A stretch of 64,000 nucleotides of DNA from Bolinopsis microptera (GCF_026151205.1 NC_087080.1:2893096-2957095), one strand, 5' to 3'; positions 14,001-29,000 are shown, numbered from the stretch's first letter. Program-made: numbers and translations. Notes: generated by a model not told the origin, from the letters alone.

Positions 14001-17000
14001 CCCTGCAGATTTGTTTAATAAACTTGCCGCATAGGATCATAATATATAATACTGGACGTCTATACAATGTGCATTTGTTGTGGGACACACGGCCCCCCCC
14101 CCCCCCCCCCCCCCCCCCGGGGACACACTCAACTAAGCGAGTAAGAAATGCCCTGCAGAATAAGTTAACACGGTCTTACCATTGGCTCTGAATCTAATTA
14201 ATTATTTATGTCTATTGTTTAATTAATTATGTCTAATTAATTGTGAATATCGGGCTCTATTCTAAATTAAATGTGTGTTAATGAACACAGCACGTTTTGG
14301 TATAGAGTAGATGCTACACTCTGCTCAGAGCTCACGTGCTCTACTAAACCTGAAAGACCCTTATCGGCGGAGTAGTGTATTGTTCAAATAAGTTAATGAC
14401 TAATAACATAAATGTTAGTACTCCTTAGCATAATGTGAATACTCTTATAACATAATTATAACAATTAACATAATGTAATAATAACATTACCCAGGAAGAA
14501 GATTTCAACTTATACAACTACATTTCTGCAAAAGAACAGCTCTGTCTACTATACGAACTCACAGGTAAAAGTCAAAAGTCCAGCAAATAATAATACAAAA
14601 GCCGATGAGTAACAATATATAACATTGAATAATGGTATCTATATATTTATAATCATAGGATTGTGGCATTATAATGTATAGCATTGTAGCACATATTATT
14701 ACATGTATTATTAGCAAATCCAATTAGTTACATGCCGATTGCAGATTATTAGAAGCAGACTATCAGAAGAAGAGGATTGCATTTCCGAGAATTTCCTTGA
14801 AAGATTATTTTTAAACCGCCTCCCGATTCACAATTTGAAAGGAAACATTACATAACAAGTTAAGTCATATCTATATCTCCTGAACCATCTCCGAGACGCT
14901 AACCCTAACCCCTGCCCCAGGTCTGTGCGAAGAAGCTAACCCTACCCCCTGCCCCAGGTCTGTACGAAGAAGCTAACCCTAACCCCTGCCCCAGGTCTGT
15001 ACGAAGAAGCTAACCCTAACCCCTGCCCCAGGTCTGTACGAAGAAGCTAACCCTAACCCCTGCCCCAGGTCTGTGCGAAGAAGCTAACCCTAACCCCTGT
15101 CCCAGGTCTGTACGAAGAAGTTAACCCTAACCCCTGCCCCAGGTCTGTGCGAAGAAGCTAACCCTAACCAGCTAACCCCTGCCCCAGGTCTGTACGAAGA
15201 AGTTAACCCTAACCCCTGCCCCAGGTCTGTGCGAAGAAGCTAACCCTAACCAGCTAACCCCTGCCCCAGGTCTGTACGAAGAAGCTAACCCTAACCCCTG
15301 CCCCAGGTCTGTACGAAGAAGCTAACCCTAACCCCTGCCCCAGGTCTGTACGAAGAAGCTAACCCTAACCCCCGCCCCAGGTCTGTACGAAGAAGCTAAC
15401 CCTAACCCCCGCCCCAGGTCTGTACGAAGAAGCTAACCGTAACCCCTGCCCAAGGTCTGTGCGAATAAGCTAACCTTAACCCCTGCCCCAGGTCTGTACG
15501 AAGAAGTTAACCCTAACCCCTGCCCCAGGTCTGTGCGAAGAAGCTAACCCTAACCCCTGCCCCAGGTCTGTACGAAGAAGCTAACCCTAACCCCTGCCCC
15601 AGGTCTGTACGAAGAAGCTAACCCAAACCCCTGCCCCAGGTCTGTGCGAAGAAGCTAACCCTAACCCCTGTCCCAGGTCTGTACGAAGAAGCTAACCCTA
15701 ACCTCTGCCCCAGGTCTGTACGAAGAAGCTAACCCTAACCCCTGCCCCAGGTCTGTACGAAGAAGTTAACCCTAACCCCTGCCCCAGGTCTGTGCGAAGA
15801 AGCTAACCCTAACCAGCTAACCCCTGCCCCAGGTCTGTACGAAGAAGCTAACCCTAACCCCTGCCCCAGGTCTGTACGAAGAAGCTAACCCTAACCCCTG
15901 CCCCAGGTCTGTACGAAGAAGCTAACCCTAACCCCCGCCCCAGGTCTGTACGAAGAAGCTAACCCTAACCCCTGCCCCAGGTCTGTACGAAGAAGCTAAC
16001 CCTAACCCCCGCCCCAGGTCTGTACGAAGAAGCTAACCCTAACCCCTGCTCCAGGTCTGTACGAAGAATCTAACCCTACCCCCTGCCCCAGGTCTGTACG
16101 AAGAAGCTAACCCTAACCCCTGCCCCTGGTCTGTACGAAGAAGCTAACCATAACCCCTGCTCCAGGTCTGTACGAAGAAGCTAACCCTAACCCCTGCCCC
16201 AGGTCTGTACGAAGAAGCTAACCCAAACCCCTGCCCCAGGTCTGTACGAAGAAGCTAACCCTAACCCCTGCCCCAGGTCTGTACGAAGAAGCTAACCCTA
16301 ACCCCTGCCCCAGGTCTGTACGAAGAAGCTAACCCTAACCCCTGCCCCAGGTCTGTGCGAAGAAGCTAACCCTAACCCCTGCCCCAGGTCTGTACGAAGA
16401 AGCTAACCTTAACCCCTGCCCCAGGTCTGTACGAAGAAGCTAACCCAAACCCCTGCCCCAGGTCTGTACGAAGAAGCTAACCCTAACCCCTGCTCCAGGT
16501 CTGTACGAAGAAGCTAACCCTAACCCCTGCCCCAGGTCTGTACGAAGAAGGTAACCATAACCCCTGCCCCAGGTCTGTACGAAGAAGCGTACCGAAGCAG
16601 CGAAGAAGTCCTCTCCCTTTTCCGACAGTACGTCTCTAATCTGAGACAATGTCAGATAGCACCCTGGATAGAGGAGTTCATTGAGAGGGATATATCCTCC
16701 TGGGCTGGGCTGTGTCTCAATGATGATGTGAGCGTCAAGGACCTGGCCTTGCAGCAATTCAACTCTCTGCAGCTCTGCTCCCTTATATTTAGACGGTTGG
16801 TTTACTGTTCAGTTGGTACGTTTTGTGGACGAAGTTGTGAGTGTCATGTTAGAGGAATTTTAGAGGAATTTCGGTACATTTTAGGGGAATTTCGGTACAT
16901 TTTATGGTAGTTGTTGGAGTAAGATGATCCCTAATTATAATAAGTGCACTATATAATTGCTGTACTGAGTAAGTCAATAACGTAGGTCAGGTTTCAACAG

Positions 17001-20000
17001 ACTCTTTTTACTACACACACTTATAACTTAACGATGATAAACACTGTTGCGGGCTTAGCTCTAACTTTTCAAACTTTTAAACTCTAAATGTTGAGAAAAG
17101 ATCTGTTTTATATCTGCTATTACTGGTGGTTACTGGTACTCCCGCAGGATAGCACATCAACTCTCTGCACTTCAAAACCCACGAGATCTCGCGAAGAAGG
17201 GGCTCAACTTTCTCCTGCAAACTGTTCAAGAATGTAAACTTCTCAAGGTGAAAACATACCCACTCAACATTTTACTTACCACTGCTCAAAATTTAAATCA
17301 TTGACGTTTGCCAACAATTTCCATGTAATGGCAAAAGATATAGTTTAAAGGATTTGATAAAAAATAGGCTCTTGAAGGTGCAGTACTCAATTTAACACAC
17401 TTAATCAAATATGTACCTAGTTTAACGTTCCAATAACCCCATTACCTCTGGTCCCCCAATAACCCAGTTACCTCTCCCAATAACCCAGTTAACTCCCCCA
17501 ATAACCCAGTTACCTCCCCCAATAACCCATTTACCTCCCCCAGTAACCCAGTTACCTCCCCCAGTAACCCAGTTACCTCCCCCAGTCACCCAGTTACCTC
17601 CCCCAATAACCCAGTTACCTCCCCCAATAACCCAGTTACCTCCCCAATAACCCAGTTACCTCTCCCAATAACCCAGTTACCTCCCCCAGTAACCCAGTTA
17701 CCTCCCCCAGTCCAAGTACCCCGAAGGAGCACTGGTAGTGTGGGTTTATATCGGATGTATTGAGCTACTTGAGGCTGTAAAGAAGAGTTCACCCCTCAAC
17801 AACATGGTAGGTTTAAGAGTAGGATTATTTAACGACTTTTTTTGTTGATACCTGTTAATAATAAAACTATTAAAAGGCTATGTGATTTGTCAGGAAATGT
17901 AGCAGTTTTATGCCTTTATATTACTATGACTAAATAATTTGTGAGACAGACGAAGAACTACATGAACTGTAATAAAATAAAATAAAGCAGCCTCATTGAA
18001 AATAAAAACTCGCATATAAATATAATAAACGAGTTGGCCATAGAAAGAAGAAACTTTGTATCTGGAAGGAAATTTTTGTATGTGGTCAAGTTGGTAACAA
18101 TAACAAAGTTAATCATATACACAAATAGATGTCTCATAGAAGAAGATTGGGCCAATCGCCAAAGGAACGTACGGTCTGCCGTCTGGGGTTAACAAATAAC
18201 GATGGCGCACTGTATATTACACATTATATTGTATCATGGGCACGTATCACATTACACATCTTCCAATATTTTAATGTTTGCCAGACCGGAACCGAGCTTT
18301 TGTTTTCTAAGCTAAAGTTGTTTCGGAGAACATTAAGCCATATTAAGGCACTTTGTAAGTAGTGTAGGCTCTCTGTAAGTAGTGTAGGCACTCTCTAAGC
18401 TTACAAACGTTGTCAAATTTCAAAAACTTGTCGATTACAACGAAACTCGCAATTACAACGAAACTCTAGTGGAGATTGATTATATTTTAGTATGTTAATT
18501 AATGCAATATATGTAATAGGGGCTACCAAGTCCCTACGACATTAACACATAACATGCGTGCAAGTTCAGACAAAAATAACATACAGGATGGGCCAGAAGA
18601 GACTGCCCACACGCAACCCTTAAATACCTTGAAATTTACCTAATTTAAGTAGGTTCAGAATTACACAAACATTTCAGAGGTTACAGGTATGGGTAAAAGT
18701 TAATGAAATATATAGGATTTCTTATTACATTACTAGAAAGCCCGTGATCACAGGGAGGAAGGTAATAGTATTCTTTGGTAGTCAGTTTTCATAATTATAG
18801 CATCAAAAAATATCCGTCACAACCGAGTATACAGCCCATTAAAATGTTGCTTGCACTGAAGTCTGAACACAACGTAATTACCACAAAACCGATCAAAATG
18901 ACGTTAAAACAATCATTGTACGTACGTACGTTTCAACCGCGTTACCATAGGTTACTATGCAACTACCTATTTCTCATCTAGTTTGTACGTGGGCGGTAGT
19001 GCAAACAAAAACAATTCTTTGAATTATAAGTAAGATAAACAAATTACACACAGGTTTGCTATTGCTGGGAGACTGCCAACCCCCTCTAGCCAGCATATGT
19101 AATAAGTGCAGAGTTGCTGGTCCATAAGGACCTTATCACATACGTACGTCTTAATCACATACGTACTTACCAGAAGAAACTGCCCACATACAACCATCTA
19201 ATAACTCGCATGATTGTGATCAGAATTACACAGAAATTTGAAAGGTTACAGATATGAGTCAAAGTGAGGTTCCCAAAAATTGTCGTAAAATTTTTCAATC
19301 GAAGCTGATTTGGCATTCCCTCTTTTTGTATAACCCTGGAATTGCTCACATTAGTCAGAATTGCACAAATTCTACGGAAATCGTGATATGGTTTTAAGTT
19401 AGGTTTCCAGAAAATGTTATCACCCAGGACCCCTAATATATATAATTGTATATTCAAATTCTCAGTTAACGTCTGTAATATTATATATTGGGAACCGACG
19501 GCGTAGGACACGAGGGTGAAGGGACGATCACATGACTCACTTAATCATGGAACCATACACCGTCCTTGGGTCCTTCACCCTCGTGACCTCTACCCTCGTG
19601 ACTTCCGCCATAGTGTCATCATATACCCTTAACTTAATATCATAATATGCTAGAACACCCCGTAGATTTACATGATCACCTCATCAAGAAGACACGGTAT
19701 TCTAGGATCGCTAATTGATACTCATATCACCTGTTCATTTACATGATCACCTTATCAAGAAGACTCACGTCACTTTACACAGCATAAACTGGTTACATGA
19801 TTGATAGAGAACGACTCATTAACATGATCACCTTATCATGAAGACAAGGTATTCTAGGATCGCTAATTGATACTCACGTCACTTTACACATCCAATCTTA
19901 GCATAAACTAGGCTATTAACTGGTCACATGATTGATAAAGAACGACGTAATTAGCCCCAATTAGAGAAGCTCAAGTTATATATAACTGACCCCATCCAGT

Positions 20001-23000
20001 ATTTCCATTCTATACCCCACCAGTTTTGTTACAAATTTTGAGTAGGTTTATCTCCTCCAGCACTTACTGTGCCGAATTTACATTATCATCACTGAGATTG
20101 CAGTTTAGTTTCTTTCGACATTTTGTGTCCAATACCTATTTCTATGTAAAATCCGGACTGGAATATTATTTATGAGTCGTATAGTTGAAATGTTTTCTTG
20201 GGTAAATTTCTATTGATCCCGTTTGATATTTTTAGATCATGAATACGATGGTGTCACATTGAAACGTTGAATAATTCCTTTCCTGATAAGAGCCTTTTCC
20301 TTGTCGCATCAAACGGGAAATTTACCCAAGAAAACACCTATTTCTATGTTCTATATCACTTACAGCGGTTAAAACTTCATTATTTGAATAAATTGTCGCC
20401 AGTTTTACATTTCCTAAGATTCAACTCGAAAACGTTAGTTCTTACTTACTGTCGTCCTGAAAGTGAGTTTTTCCTTGTTTCGTTCTCTGAAGCTACGGTA
20501 CCACTCCTCATCAGGTCTCAGATTTATAACAGGTGTGGGTGGGCGGTGATTTTTAACATACTCCTCAATTAAATCCAAGGTTTGCTCCTGTCCCATGTGA
20601 CAGCCAAGGTCGTTGTAGTACTGCAACAGTAGAACAATGTAATGCTCCTCCGCGTCTGATGGATGGAAAGTCTTCTGGACGAGCCTTCCTCTCAGTCGAC
20701 TGTATAAAGTTGATTTTTTGACGGCAAAATACTTGCTTGCATGGAGAACTGTCATACGACTTGATAAAACTTCTTCCACAGCTTTCTTTAGGCCATCTTT
20801 ATCGACAGGGGGCTTCTTTAATTCGTAGTCTTTCGGCATAGTTACAATCTTCTAACTAGCTTTAGAGGAAGAATATTTAATGTAAACAATCACTCGTGAA
20901 ATAGTTGTTTCTGCAGAAAACTTGAATGTTTTCACTAACGGGGCCGGGGTACAGAACAAAGAGAGAAAAATAACTAATAAGACAAAAAGCACTTAGATAA
21001 GGACCATAGATCATGATGCGTTGAATTTGATTTCAAAACTAAACTAATTTTCTCCCCCAATCACATACAATTCTAGTAGATAGGTAGATCACATACCACT
21101 ATAAACACAAATTGTAATCTATGTTATTTTATATGGTGAGCATTAGCTGACTTCTAAAATGAAATCTCCAGGTCAGTAATGGTGATATGCAGCTGCAGTC
21201 ACCCGACGATAAACGGGTGTACAATCTAAAGGTGGGAAAGGTTGATGGTAGTCATGTACACTTGAAAACGACGTAACTCGAGGATGGTCGCCTTTGATGT
21301 GAATACATGACTACCATCAATCGTGACCTATTATACATATATTGTATAATCATATTAATGACGTACGGCGGTGTAAGGCACAGACATATTGCATACGAAA
21401 CGACACACACTCTTTACCACCCCGCTGCTATGCGACAAAGATATTGTATAAAATATAACTAAATAATTTACACAATACGGTACCCATGTCTGAGCGGCTC
21501 TCCTCAAAAACTTTATCTTCTCATCGAGGCAAAAAGTTTAAAAAACACGGGTCTCATAAAATCAAAAAATACATATATAAGTCCGGAATCGCACTATTGA
21601 CCTAAAAATACACTTCGCAAATCGCATCCCCACAACAGATTGGACTTAAGTCACTTTAGTCGCCTATACACAATCTTATATTGTTAAGTTATAGAGTATA
21701 GCATTGAATCTTATAATTATTGTAAAACCTTCTATGAGGATAATTCTAGATTTATACATTCTGAATTGTCATGAACCGCAGTATAATACACGTAGTAAGT
21801 CACTTGGCATAAGTGAATGTGGCATACTGTATTCAGGGAAGTAGTTTTTACAGATTTTTGATAAAACGGAGTTGTGTTATTCACCTCCCCCACCTATTAA
21901 TTGTTTCACCCCCCCCCCCCAACTATTAATTGTCACACCCCCCTCAACTTTTAATTGTCTTACCCCCCCCCCTCAACTTTTAATTGTCTCACCCCCCCCA
22001 ACTATTAATTGTTTCACACCCCCCCCCCCAACTATTAATTGTCACCCCCCCCCCCCCCCAACTATTAATTGTTTCACCTCCCCCCCAACTATTAATTGTC
22101 ACCCCCCAACTATTAATTGTCTCGCCCCCCCCCCCCCCCCCCTCAACTTTAATTGTCTCGACCCCCCCCCCCCCCCCAACTATTAATTGTTTCACCCCCC
22201 CCCCCCCCCCCAACTAATTGTCACACCCCCCCTCAACTTTAATTGTCTCACCCCCGGCCCCCCCCCCCCCCCAACTATTAATTGTCTCGCCCCCCCCCCC
22301 CCCCCCCCCCTCAACTTTTAATTGTCTCACCCCCCCCCCCCCCCCAACTATTAATTGTTCACCCCCCCCCCCCCCCCCCCAACTATTAATTGTCACCCCC
22401 CCCCCAACTATTAATTGTTTCCCACAGGACGTGCCAGAACCACTAGCAGTAGCAAAGGGACAGTTGTACAACCTAGCAAGAGAGAAGCTGTACCAGCTGG
22501 GAGTCCTGGTGGGTCATGTGGGGACTGAGACCCCACTTTCAGAGAGTGACATTGAGAATCTCTTGGCTGGTACGTGTCTTTTTTGCTAATCTAATTTTAC
22601 AGCTACACAGTAAAATTAGCTTAGCATTGGTTACCAACAAGTCAATGACATAGCTATACGTATCCTTTCTCCGTACACAAGCTTGTGGCGCTGTTCCGAC
22701 AGGCACCACGGGTTTTAGCATGTAGCATTCTTTTACTTACTTTTAAAATTCTACAGGCTATCTATAAATATGATAATAGTGATAATATACCATGTTCAAT
22801 GTTCAATACATTTCGGCCCATTTTATATGTTTGTTTGCTGTACATTTGTATATTTGTTATTTTGTGAAAGTTTCAAATCAAATCAATCATTTGAATTAAC
22901 CCGCCCCCCAGGAGCGAAGAGAAGTGGTAACAGGCGCGGAAGTAGTGCGGAGACCAGACCCTCCTTTCCCAGCCCCGGCTCCAGCATCACCTCTGATCTC

Positions 23001-26000
23001 CAGAAGATTCTCACTGACAAATCATTTTTCCACAAACAGTATATCGACCTGTGTCAACTCTCCATCGTATCGTTTAAACAGGGTTCCTGGACCCACCACG
23101 CTCAGCTCATCATGATGCGACAAGCTCTCTACTTGAGACATAGGGGTGAGTTGTGGGGGTTTTTATATATACACAATTTGTTGGAATATTGTAAAGTTAT
23201 AATATTGAATGCTATGCCCCGCTGCCTCTTTTATGCTCATTTTGCCCATCTAATTGTAAAACATTCTATGAGGGTAATCCTTTATATTTATACATCTTGA
23301 ATTAATAAATAAACATCTTGAAATAATAAATAAACCAATAACCACATTAAATTCATTCAATATGTTGGAATCTTTTGTTGTAAAGTTATAATTACAATAT
23401 TGAACACTCTTTTTCAAATATGCTCGTCACCAGCTAGTTCATACATCTTGAATTGTTAGGAAACTCAGCGTAAAACATTACGCAAGATTCATTGTAAATT
23501 AATTGTCGTGTTAAGGCAACGTTATATACTACACTATCGAATAAACCAACCTGAGAGCACTTAACCAAATTTGGCAAATTGTTCAGCTTAATTGCGGTGT
23601 TTTTTGTCTCTAAATTTGCCACACATTTTGGGCAGGTGTGGAATCGCACTATTTGAAAAATATTACTACACACTACATGTTACCTCAGTACTTTACCCAT
23701 AAATTAATAACAACATAAATTAAATTCGCAAGTCAAACTCTGTGAAAACAACTCTTTTTCACGCAGGTATACAAGCTGAATGCCTAAACGCAGAGACCCA
23801 CCTCAGAGATGTTTGCCACGCTTACTACACGCAGGGATGGCACAAGCTGGCTGCTTACTCCAGAGTTAAACTATGTGATACTCAACGTCATCTCGGTTAG
23901 ATATTTTATATGGTTTTATTTTGAACTTGAAGCTTCTCTTTACATTTTCTATTGTTTTTATCTGGCCGGTGTGCCATTCTGGGTCTCGCTTTGTGTCTTG
24001 TAGCCAACGTCACCAATAAGTTGAATCAGATGACATTATCAGACCAGTGCTTGCTTCACGTCAGTATAAACAACGTACTCAGACATCACAACACCACAGT
24101 CGATATTATCGCATTCCAGACGAAAAATGTGGCGGATCACATATCGGCACGTAAGAGATCGCGTGTCAAGACGTCACAATCGCATACCCAGCGACATCCG
24201 ACTCTGCTGGGTCATTGGAGCTGGTCTCCAGTCTTGTGACCATAACGTATCGGATGTGTCTGACAAGCATTCCAGACTAGACGTGGTGCTTGTCAGCCGC
24301 AGTTACCAGTATAAAAGGTGGAAAACACAGATAGCAGAATATCATTTCTCAAACTCTCATTCCACTAACAGAACAACTAGCAAACAACCACAATGCAGAC
24401 TACCAGCAAGCCATTCTTCCTCCCTGGAATGTACCAGTATCTGGGAAGTGGTCCTGAACCTCAGTTCTACACCTCTCCTCTTCCCTCTCCTCCACTGTCT
24501 ACTGGTTCTCCTTCCTCCTGCACTGTCGGTGATCTCAGCGAGGACTTTTCGAGCGGGTACGACATGGTGCCTTCTCTCCAGCCTCTCATGGACATGAAGA
24601 TGAGCAATCTCTATAACCTTCCCTTGGGACAGCTTATGTCTTCCCTCTCTCGTCCTACACCCGACAACAACATCTCTGTCAGATTAGCTGGAACCCGTTC
24701 TGAGAAGACACCATCTTGGGAACAACATCTCCCTGGACTGCCTACTTTCGGAGAACTTCCTCTAGTTCCCGATCTCTCTCTTTTGTCGGACCTACCCGAC
24801 CTAGCCACCCTCCCTGGTCTGTCTTCACTAATACCCACTCCTTACATGTCAGCATCAATGTTACCCTGCTCCGCTGATTCTATGGTCCCTAACGTGAACT
24901 GCTCAGCGTTCTCGTCTACCTCCATTTCGCCCTGTCCATCACCACCTCCCTGCAGCAGTCCCTCCACCAAACCTCTGTCCTTCACCCAGTCCCACTACTC
25001 TCTTCCCTCACACACCCAGTCCAGAGCCGGACCCCTGAAATCTGACCGAAGGAACAGAACCAAGTTCACTGCCGAACAGCTGGAGTACCTGGAGTTGGAG
25101 TATCATAAGTTGGAGTTCGCGGTGGCAGACAGAAAGATGGAGATAGCTAAAGAGACCGGGGTACCTCCCAGGACTATTGCCTTGTGGTTCCAGAACAGAC
25201 GAGCTAAGGACCGACGGGATCAGATGAAGCGTGCTCAGAACTACAGTGGCGAATTGTAGTGGAGATTCAGTTGTTTTTGTTTGTCGTATGTGTATAGTTT
25301 TGGTAAACGTAAAGGTAATTTTTTTAATAGTAATAATTTAAGTAATAATTTAATCTTTAAGTAATAATTTAATTTTAATAATACCAGACAATATTTAAAT
25401 GTTTTTTGTATTAAGAATCTGTGATAGCGATAAATTCTATTATTTTTAACTTGCTTGATCTGAAAACCCGCTTATTTAATTTCGCTAGTCCATGACTATT
25501 GATCAATAATCAGTATTTATAAACATATTATGACTTCTTTATCAAATGCCATTTCTAACAATTCAAGTTCGTCCCACAAATTTTAAAAATTTGTCCCTTC
25601 GTCTACAAATTCCATTTCCAATTGTGCTATCAATTACAATGTAGTCTGAGGTCAGCGAAACACCAACTTGTAGTGATCATTAATCAACTGTCTCAATCAG
25701 CTCATATTCAGATTACATTCACACATATAGTTGAACAGCACGAGATAAGTGGCAAACAAACTAATTGACTTCAAGTTCGTCGTTTGGGATCGGAATAATA
25801 GATTGATAACCGACCATTTCGGGTCCGGCAGCCAACCCCAGACCGATCGGTTCCTAGTCCCGGCTATTCTAACCCACGTGATCTGCCTAACTTTCCTCAT
25901 TTATTCTCACTAGTAGCAATGTCTGATATTATCTTTGGAATATAGAAATATTTTTAAGTCTCCTATCCACACCACGTTCTTTATTCAGAACTGCTGGAAC

Positions 26001-29000
26001 GAGAACTAGTGACATGCTGTCATCTGAGCTCAGAACAGGACCATATCACTCAAACAGACAGACAAAGATACAGTGAGCGTTTGATGGAATGTGTGGAGAA
26101 GTTTAATGGAACTCAAAGAGAGGATCAAATTCTAGTTCCTTTCAACCCCCTCTTCCAGGTCGGTTTCTTATCTCTAGTTACTGAATGAAAATACTTTTGG
26201 TTAAACTAAAGCTTCAATAGTTTGTTCAATTCAAGAATGGATGAAGGCACTATGCTTATTTTTACGCTTGGGATAGCACAACTAACAATGATCATCTGTT
26301 TGCAGTACGAATTACTAAGTGATGACAATGAGGCGTGTATCGTGGCATTTGAAGATATAATCAGAGTAAAAAACAAGATCCTGATTAAAATGAAAGTTCA
26401 CAACTGCTCCACTGAGCCGATACCCAACGCTGTGGTTAGTTTTACTATATTTTCAGTTTTTCGCTTAATCTGGTGCTTTATCACTCCAGATGGTTTTCGA
26501 ACCATATTCGGTGTTATCACTACTCACTAGAATAAAGTAAAAGCAGTACATCAACTTATGTAATATTAAATAATATTATTGGTTCAAGACAAGTAGAAAA
26601 CCCACTGTATAATCATACAGGTAAGTATGAAGCTAGATACTGGTAAAGAGACGCTGAACAGAAGTAGATCCCAGATATCTGCAGATATCAACGACTTCTC
26701 AATGGTTCCTATTGAGAGCAACTCTTCAGATCTAGATGATGGACTGTACGGTATATCCCTGAAAGCCGAGACGGAGCTTATGAACGATGACTCGGAGAGA
26801 AGTGAAACAAGATATACAATGATTCTCTCTTCTGATCTTACCGAGCTAAAGCCAGGTCAGTATTGTAGTGCAGATATACAATGATACTCTCTTCTGACCT
26901 TACTGAGCTAAAGCCAGGTCAGTATTGTAGTGCAGATATACAATGATACTCTCTTCTGACCTTACTGAGCTAAAGCCAGGTCAGTATTGTAGTGCAGATA
27001 TACAATGATACTCTCTTCTGATCTTACCGAGCTAAAGCCAGGTCGGTATTGTAGTGCATGAAGTTACTCGACACCAGAGGCAATATATAAGTGCGGTGCG
27101 CAATCACAGTATTGATCTCACACTGCAATTTTTTGCACCCTCGGCCGCTATTCTTTCTATCAGATTAGTGCACTTTCTGACACTGTAGTGTGGATGGTTT
27201 TATCCGATTTTTGTAGATTTTTATGGAGGTTTTTTTTTTTAAATAAATAATTTAAAGAGAGGCTGGGCCTGGTTGGCCCACGAGAGGATAGCATATGAAT
27301 GCTTTGCCTACCTCTGGGGTATGGCAGTCCTGTGGGAGGATGCCAGTGGAATCAAGATGTGTAATCAAGGATGATGGTAAGTGTTGTGGGGTGTGTCATA
27401 GATAAACGCTTAAGTGGTGGTTGAGTGTGGATTTTATGGAGGTTGTATCATTGTAAAACGTACATTGTGACAGTCTAGATGGCGAAATATTTTTGAAAAT
27501 GGTTCTAACACAGCTTTGAGAATAACAATTACATTGGGTGAATAGATTAGGTGAACAATTACTATGATGCAGGCAATTATCTGCGCTGATCCAGCATTCT
27601 GCATATGTAAGTAGAGTAGTTTAATTGCTGATTCATACTTAATAGTTAATGGTGACTCGATAGAAGTCATGTTTTGCACCCTGAGCAAAATTTATTGTAG
27701 TTGTACAACAAATATGATCAATAACGCTAATTTTTCCTTATTGGACTTTATTTTTACGGACATAAGTTAAAAGTTGCAGATGCCAGATGCTACAAGTTAA
27801 GCCCTAGAGTTCATTTTAATGTCCTTTCATTTTAATATCCGTTCGCATTTTGGCGAACGTTTTGAATTGTAAGTAAATAGACCATTGAGCAGTCGCGTTT
27901 ATTTTAATGTCCGCTCAAAATTATGCCCGTTCATATTATTTCCGGTGGCGCTAGGATAAAATAACACCCGAAAAGCTATCCGATAAGCTCAGGCGGAGCT
28001 TTCGGACTGTAAGACTGAACAACTTGAAACGTTGAAGAACGCCGTTAAGACATTTGTTGTTGACTCACTTAAAACACAAACGTACCGTTCAATCGTGAAG
28101 AATTCACGGCCAACTGAGTAAGTCATCAGCTCAGAAACGCTTAAAAGCGTAGTAAAACGTGTTGTTGAGGAACCAGATATCAGTCGCAACGTCATTGTAT
28201 TTGGTCTTTCAGAAGGGAGCGATAGCGAACTCATTGACACAGTTAGCGAGATTTTCCAAAATATTGGACAGAAACAGAAGATCGTTGAAGCGTACAGAAT
28301 TGCCAGGAAATCTAAGGACAATTCAGTTACAGCATCATTGATAAATGAGCTTACGTTATTCGCTTAAGTTATTGCAAAATGGTCATTGATTCCAATAAAT
28401 ATAAAATAAACTCCGCTGTGCCGTGCGCTTATTTACTAATTCTGTACTCGCCTGCGTACACTGTACAGCAGGAGCAGGCCTGCAGGCATCGTGCTACATG
28501 CGATTTTACAAAAAATGTTCGACTTCAAGTTAGACTTTCAGTTGTTGTACTGTAATTCTGTATTCGTATTGAAACGTGCTTACTTGCAATGATGTTGATG
28601 TAGTAACGTCACTGAGAGCAGGAGTGATGTGATAAACTTGCACAGGGGCTTCAACTTCAAGTTTCTTCTTGGGTAGGACAACAAAAGGTTCATTTAGACT
28701 GTCGGTGAACTTGTCCATCGTAGACTGTGCCGTCAAAGCTGAGAGAGCTCGAAGTTTTATATTGATGATTCTGATTTTCCTGTAATAGTTTCAAATTACA
28801 AACAGCGTAACCAATTTGACAAGAAATATAAAGTTTAAACACAAAATATTAAGTAGTATATATTATATATAGAACAAATAATGAATATCAGTCACGATTG
28901 GCAATTATCCACATCGGACATGATCGCTAAACAGAAACTGATTAGATATTAACAAATCGGAAAAATCACTTGGATATGAAGTTTATGAACGGATAGTATG

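Noticed and set aside
16536..16572. A 15-nt in-frame microexon in the penultimate 37-bp unit, where GAAGAAG|GTAACC creates a donor
   Set aside because: The intron to the next acceptor would be only 22 nt, too short for animal splicing.
14896..16587. A true chromosome end, because of the CTAACCCTAACC motif
   Set aside because: The motif is part of a 37-bp unit inside a gene, with unique coding DNA on both sides.
21872..22471. Proline-rich and glycine-rich ORFs on both strands
   Set aside because: They are readthrough of the poly-C minisatellite.
27240..27380. A TRAPPC10 micro-exon (VESRCVIKDD) before a strong GTAAGT donor
   Set aside because: It lies inside a 200-bp retroposon insertion with its own target duplication, so it is unlikely to be an ancestral exon.
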